Assembly (NCBI GenBank): GCA_009711805.1
Contig: VEMX01000050.1
Location: 1-49,109, forward strand
Source of the DNA: Balneolaceae bacterium
Lineage (GTDB): Bacteria; Bacteroidota; Rhodothermia; Balneolales; Balneolaceae
Direction: 5' to 3'
DNA length: 49,109 nt
Shown: piece after piece, positions 45,230-49,109 of the stretch
Layout: each line of letters begins with the position of its first letter
Position numbering within the stretch: position 1 is the stretch's first letter
Position numbers and translations under genes: made by a program
Notes under the pieces: generated by a model
What the model saw: the letters and a program-made list of their open reading frames with translations, nothing else
Databases searched by the model: none
What the model was told of the DNA's origin: nothing

Positions 45230-48200
45230 ATGGAAGGAATCACCAAGGGCAGTGGTCTGTGGAGAAAGAGTAGCGCTTATCTTTTGTTATGCTTCTTCAT
45301 TTCAGTCTTCTGCTTTCAACCCGTCAACGCACAGAACCAAACAATTGGAGCAGGTCTTGAAGGTCAGGCCCTCATAGATTATTTACAGCAAAACTATACT
45401 CCCACCCAAACAATGGGCTATAACACCGCAAGAGATACAATGTATGCGGTTATAGATAATGATGGTGGAAATCTTAGCGGAGTATATACAGGATATACCA
45501 TAACCCTGAACCCAAACGAAGACCCAAGTACCGATGCCTACAACAAAGGCATTAATGCCGAGCATACCTGGCCCCAGAGTATGGGTGCAGGCAATGAGCC
45601 GGCTAAGTCGGATCTTCATCATTTATTTCCAACAAAATCGAATGTTAACAGTGCCCGTAATAACGATCCATTGGGAGAAATTGATGATAACCTCACGGAT
45701 ACCTGGTATTACCTGGATCAGTCGCAGTCAACCATTCCGACTTCCAACATTGATTTATATGCCGAGAATTATGGAAGTACCGCTTTTGAGCCCCGCGAAC
45801 AACACAAAGGAAATGCAGCCAGGGCCGTATTCTATTTTGTGGCGATATATCAAAGCGAAGCTGATCAGAATTTCTTCGATCAACAGAAAGATGATTTATA
45901 CCAATGGCATTATGCAGATGCAGTAGATGCCGTCGAACTTACCAGGAGCAGCGATATTGCCGGTTACCAGGGTAATGAAAATCCTTTTGTACTCGATACT
46001 TCGCTGGTACGAAGGGCTTTCTTCCCCGATGGAAATACCGGGAACGACACTACCGCACCTGTTATCAGTTCTGTTCAGAGTTCAAGTATTGGATCATCTT
46101 CGGCAACCATAACGTGGACCACCGATGAAGCTGCTACTTCTGTGGTAGATTACGGAACCACCACTTCCTATGGATCAACAGAGTCGAGCAGTAGTTCTGT
46201 TACTTCACATTCTATAACCCTGACGGGACTTACAGCCAATACGTCCTACAACTACCAGGTTAGTAGTACGGATGCGTCTTCCAATACCGGAACATCCGGC
46301 AATTATACCTTCACAACTACAGAAGAGGGAAGTGGTACGGGCACTATATTATTCTCAGAAATCTTTTATGACACCCCCGGCACCGACAGCGATGAGGAGT
46401 GGATTGAACTATACAATGGAACTTCGTCATCCATCGACCTGGCCGGTTATACCATTACCGATAATAATGGAACCGGCTCATCCTATACTTTCCCATCGGG
46501 AAGTACAGTGGCAGCCGGATCGTACTTTACGGTGGCGGCTAACTCTTCTGGATTCTATGCACTGTATGGATTTGATGCCGATCAGTATGGATCTATATCC
46601 GCCCTTAACAACTCGGGGGATGCCTTGATTTTAACCGATGGCCTCGGTACCGAAGTGGATGCCGTAGCCTGGGAAGGCGGAGCATCTGCCGGATTGCCTT
46701 CGGGCTGGGGAAGTTCAAGTGATCCTATAGCGTCAACGGGCGAGTCGATATACCGAAGTTCGGTGAGCACCGATAGCGATAGTTATTCTGACTGGGCTGT
46801 TGCCACTAATAACGGAGATCCGCAAACACAGGCATCGGTACCATCTAATGCAGATCCGGTTGCACAGATTAACGGTCCCTACAGCGGCAATACTGGCAGC
46901 AGCATATCATTCAGCAGTGCCGGTTCGTCTGATTCTGATGGAACCATTGCTTCTTATCAATGGGATTTTGGAGATGGCGGAAGCAGCAACCAGGCCAATC
47001 CTTCTCATACCTATAGCACCGCAAACACTTATACAGTAACACTTACGGTAACCGATGATGACGGAGCTACCGATCAGGCTTCAACCACCGCAACCATCAC
47101 CGACCCTGTGGTTAATTACATATTGTTTTCGGAAATCTTTTACGATACCCCGGGGACCGATGCCGATGAAGAGTGGATCGAACTTTATAATCCCACTACT
47201 TCTCAAATTACCCTGGCCGGCTTTACAATCATTGATAACAACGGAACCGGATCGTCCTATACTTTTCCCTCGGGGACCGTGATTGAGGCCGAATCCTATT
47301 TTACGGTGGCAAGTAATCAGGCTGGTTTTACCGCTTTGTATGGAAATGATGCTTACCAGTATGGCAGCATTCCTGCACTAAACAACACCGGAGACGCCCT
47401 GTTGTTAAAAGATGGATCAGGCTCCACGGTTGATGAAGTAGCCTGGGAAGGCGGAGCTTCGGCAGGAGTTCCATCGGGTTGGGGAACCGGGCCTTCTGCA
47501 TCAACAGGAGAGAGCTTGGTACGCAGCCAGTTAGATGTGGATAATGACAATGATGGTGACTGGACCATCGCTTTATCCAACGGAGACCCTGCAACGGTAA
47601 CTCCGCAGGATGTAACCGCTCCGGTTATTTCTTCGGTTAGTGCATCAGCTATTACCGAAACCGAAGCTACCATCAGCTGGACCACCGACGAAAATGCAGA
47701 CTCGCAGGTTAACTACGGCGAAACCACCAGTTATGGAAGTTCTTCCGGAAGTGGTACATATGTAACATCGCATTCGGTAACCCTAACAGGATTAACCGCC
47801 TCAACCGAATATTTTTACCAGGTTGTTTCGGTAGATGAAGCCGGGAATGTAGCAGTGGATGAAACCTATTCTTTCACTACAGCTGACCCGCCATCTGCAA
47901 ACCTGCCGGATGTTATGATTACGGAAGTGTTTTATGACACACCGGGTAATGAGTCTAAGGAAGAGTGGGTGGAGATTTACAATACCACCGGTCAGCAAAT
48001 CAATCTCAACGGATGGAAGTTGGTTGATGACAACGGCAACGGCCAGTCGTTTACATTTGCCAATAAGCATAAGATTGATGGTAACACCTTCATGACTTTT
48101 GCGCTCGATCGTAAGGACTTTAAAGCCTTGTATGGAAAGAATGCCGATGATTTTGTGAATCTGCCCCCGCTAAATAACAGTGGAGATGTATTGGTGTTAA

Positions 48201-48730
48201 AAGACGGTTCAGGCAATACCATTGATGTGGTAGCCTGGGAGGGCGGTGCCAATAGCTTGCCTTCGGGATGGGGAAGCAGCTCATTGCCATCGGCCGGGGA
48301 AGGCAATAGTATTTACCGCAGCGATATTGGTGTGGATACCGACAGTTATTCCGACTGGGCAACTTCCACAAACCTCGGTTCGCCTATGACACAATCGGAT
48401 GGAACTTTCTTTGCCAAAGTTGCAGGTTCCGACAATGGTGTTGAAGAGCCAGATGCAACAGAACTGCCGGATGAAATTTCACTCGGTAACTACCCGAATC
48501 CTTTTAACCCAACTACTCAAATCGTATATACCCTGCCCGAAACGCAGCGAGTGAAAGTGGCGGTGTACAATATGCTGGGGCAACAGGTGGCACTATTGAA
48601 GAATGGATTTGCGAAAGCAGGAAGTCATACTATTTTGTTTGACGCTTCCCGCCTTTCCAGCGGAGTGTACGTTTATACCATCCGTACAGAAACGGCCATG
48701 CTATCGAAAAAGATGCTGCTGATAAAGTAG
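45230..48730 (+). CDS. secreted endonuclease I with lamin-tail and PKD domains and T9SS sorting tail
   Basis: A 1166-aa exported protein; signal peptide to about residue 34 (PVNAQ). Endonuclease I domain at about 45-265 with EHTWPQS (111-117), DLHHLFP (128-134), Asn140 and Asn144, so the EndoI catalytic site is intact. It degrades DNA outside the cell. Then a fibronectin type III-like domain (about 277-366), lamin-tail domain 1 (about 372-520), PKD (about 545-625), lamin-tail 2 (about 630-780), a second fibronectin type III-like domain (about 795-885), lamin-tail 3 (about 890-1040), and a type IX sorting domain (NYPNPFNPTTQIVYTLPE on to the C-terminus, about 1085-1166). The three lamin-tail copies share FSEIFYDTPGTD-like starts. 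It is expected to be bound to or released from the outer membrane by T9SS. Confidence 0.93.
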   Translation: MEGITKGSGLWRKSSAYLLLCFFISVFCFQPVNAQNQTIGAGLEGQALIDYLQQNYTPTQTMGYNTARDTMYAVIDNDGGNLSGVYTGYTITLNPNEDPSTDAYNKGINAEHTWPQSMGAGNEPAKSDLHHLFPTKSNVNSARNNDPLGEIDDNLTDTWYYLDQSQSTIPTSNIDLYAENYGSTAFEPREQHKGNAARAVFYFVAIYQSEADQNFFDQQKDDLYQWHYADAVDAVELTRSSDIAGYQGNENPFVLDTSLVRRAFFPDGNTGNDTTAPVISSVQSSSIGSSSATITWTTDEAATSVVDYGTTTSYGSTESSSSSVTSHSITLTGLTANTSYNYQVSSTDASSNTGTSGNYTFTTTEEGSGTGTILFSEIFYDTPGTDSDEEWIELYNGTSSSIDLAGYTITDNNGTGSSYTFPSGSTVAAGSYFTVAANSSGFYALYGFDADQYGSISALNNSGDALILTDGLGTEVDAVAWEGGASAGLPSGWGSSSDPIASTGESIYRSSVSTDSDSYSDWAVATNNGDPQTQASVPSNADPVAQINGPYSGNTGSSISFSSAGSSDSDGTIASYQWDFGDGGSSNQANPSHTYSTANTYTVTLTVTDDDGATDQASTTATITDPVVNYILFSEIFYDTPGTDADEEWIELYNPTTSQITLAGFTIIDNNGTGSSYTFPSGTVIEAESYFTVASNQAGFTALYGNDAYQYGSIPALNNTGDALLLKDGSGSTVDEVAWEGGASAGVPSGWGTGPSASTGESLVRSQLDVDNDNDGDWTIALSNGDPATVTPQDVTAPVISSVSASAITETEATISWTTDENADSQVNYGETTSYGSSSGSGTYVTSHSVTLTGLTASTEYFYQVVSVDEAGNVAVDETYSFTTADPPSANLPDVMITEVFYDTPGNESKEEWVEIYNTTGQQINLNGWKLVDDNGNGQSFTFANKHKIDGNTFMTFALDRKDFKALYGKNADDFVNLPPLNNSGDVLVLKDGSGNTIDVVAWEGGANSLPSGWGSSSLPSAGEGNSIYRSDIGVDTDSYSDWATSTNLGSPMTQSDGTFFAKVAGSDNGVEEPDATELPDEISLGNYPNPFNPTTQIVYTLPETQRVKVAVYNMLGQQVALLKNGFAKAGSHTILFDASRLSSGVYVYTIRTETAMLSKKMLLIK

Positions 48731-48756
48731 GCGACAATACATATCTGATAATGTTA

Positions 48757-48787
48757 AGAGCCCATGAGTTTTCATGGGCTTTTTTAA
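48757..48787 (+). terminator. Rho-independent terminator after the nuclease gene
   Basis: AGCCCATGA (48759-48767) pairs with TTCATGGGCT (48771-48780), followed by a TTTTTT run, 28 bases past the stop codon. Confidence 0.9.
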
Positions 48788-49022
48788 TAGGTAAAGTGAA
48801 AAACTCTCTTGTGCTCTTATAAATAGTTTTTCAACCGTTGGTTGGAGTTTTTATGGAGGGAGGAGCTTCAACTTTATATATCTCCAAAACCCTGCTGTGG
48901 CCCACGGAAATCAGGAAAAACAGATCAAAACGCATAGCAACTATGTATAAAAATGTAAGGTGTTGCTTTACTTGTTCTTATTTGTCTATCTCTAGCATAG
49001 CTTGACCGCTTAACCCCAAGTT

Positions 49023-49109
49023 ATGAACAAGCGAAAACTAAACAAACACCGTTATTTTAGCGAACAAATCCGTCGTAAAGCCGTCAAGGAATTTCGTAGC
49101 GGAACCTAT
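49023..49109 (+). CDS. partial transposase orfA, cut by window edge
   Basis: Starts MNKRKLNKHRYFSEQIRRKA and continues in frame to the window end (29 residues, no stop). The basic start and SEQIRRKAVKEFRSGTY match the first helix of the helix-turn-helix in IS3-like orfA proteins. The left end of the element should lie within the 240 bases upstream, which hold no gene, but I cannot place it. Confidence 0.5.
   Translation, partial: MNKRKLNKHRYFSEQIRRKAVKEFRSGTY

Noticed and set aside
1-49109. CRISPR arrays, tRNA and rRNA genes
   Set aside because: No regularly spaced direct repeats, no tRNA-like T-arm motif in a cloverleaf, and no rRNA sequence were noticed on reading. A tRNA or CRISPR scan would settle it.

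Overview
The window looks like a chromosomal segment from a Balneolota/Rhodothermota-type bacterium (Bacteroidota relatives). The evidence is a C-terminal type IX secretion sorting domain of the 'NYPNPFNPTT' kind, a secreted tricorn-type protease, a DUF4212 + sodium:solute symporter pair, DUF5683, a long-propeptide HslV, and dispersed REP-like hairpins. The taxon is inferred from protein character; no rRNA or tRNA gene was seen.

Layout. 0-6.7 kb, minus strand: a ComEC-like metallohydrolase with an SH3-like front domain, a DUF3995 membrane protein, two alpha/beta hydrolases, RNase D and an aldo/keto reductase. 6.8-12.2 kb, plus strand: a DUF4212/sodium symporter pair and a 1077-aa tricorn-family protease. 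12.3-13.1 kb: a mobile element (copy A) carrying a second, nested element. 13.4-19.4 kb, minus strand: a C-terminal processing protease, HslU, HslV and RNase G/E. 19.8-22.2 kb, minus strand: a decayed murA 3' fragment, then murA, a biotin carrier protein and a small winged-helix-like protein with overlapping ends. 22.2-25.8 kb: a lipoprotein, an ArsC/Spx-family protein, a DUF3108 protein, dut and an MFS transporter. 26.0-29.7 kb, minus strand: a tandem pair of related lipoproteins (one decayed) and an S9/DPP-IV peptidase. 30.4-35.0 kb, plus strand: cytochrome c maturation genes ccmC, ccmD-like, ccmE, ccmF and a DUF5683 gene. 35.2-35.8 kb: copy B of the mobile element. 36.0-39.6 kb: lemA, an M48 membrane protease and a dienelactone hydrolase. 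39.8-40.4 kb: REP-like hairpins around an internally deleted type IIG restriction enzyme gene. 40.5-45 kb: an alpha/beta hydrolase, an unknown protein and an arsR-arsM-phosphatase arsenic operon with a visible operator. 45.2-48.7 kb: a large secreted endonuclease I with lamin-tail repeats and a T9SS tail, then a terminator and the start of an insertion sequence at the right edge.

The clearest unexplained structure is the pair of 549-bp elements near 12.3 and 35.2 kb. They are about 98% identical, have long imperfect terminal inverted repeats and 8-9 bp target duplications. Comparing the two shows that copy A has been hit by a 228-bp element with its own 14-bp inverted ends and a TTTAA duplication. 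Copy B preserves the empty site. Neither element encodes a recognisable transposase, so both look non-autonomous.

Other signs of turnover are the murA fragment, the type IIG gene reduced to its two ends, the frameshifted lipoprotein duplicate and an MFS gene whose conserved N-terminus has no standard start codon. The core genes are physiologically ordinary: proteolysis, RNA decay, cell-wall precursor synthesis and cytochrome c maturation. CcmE carries a Cys-x3-Tyr haem-binding motif in place of the usual His motif.
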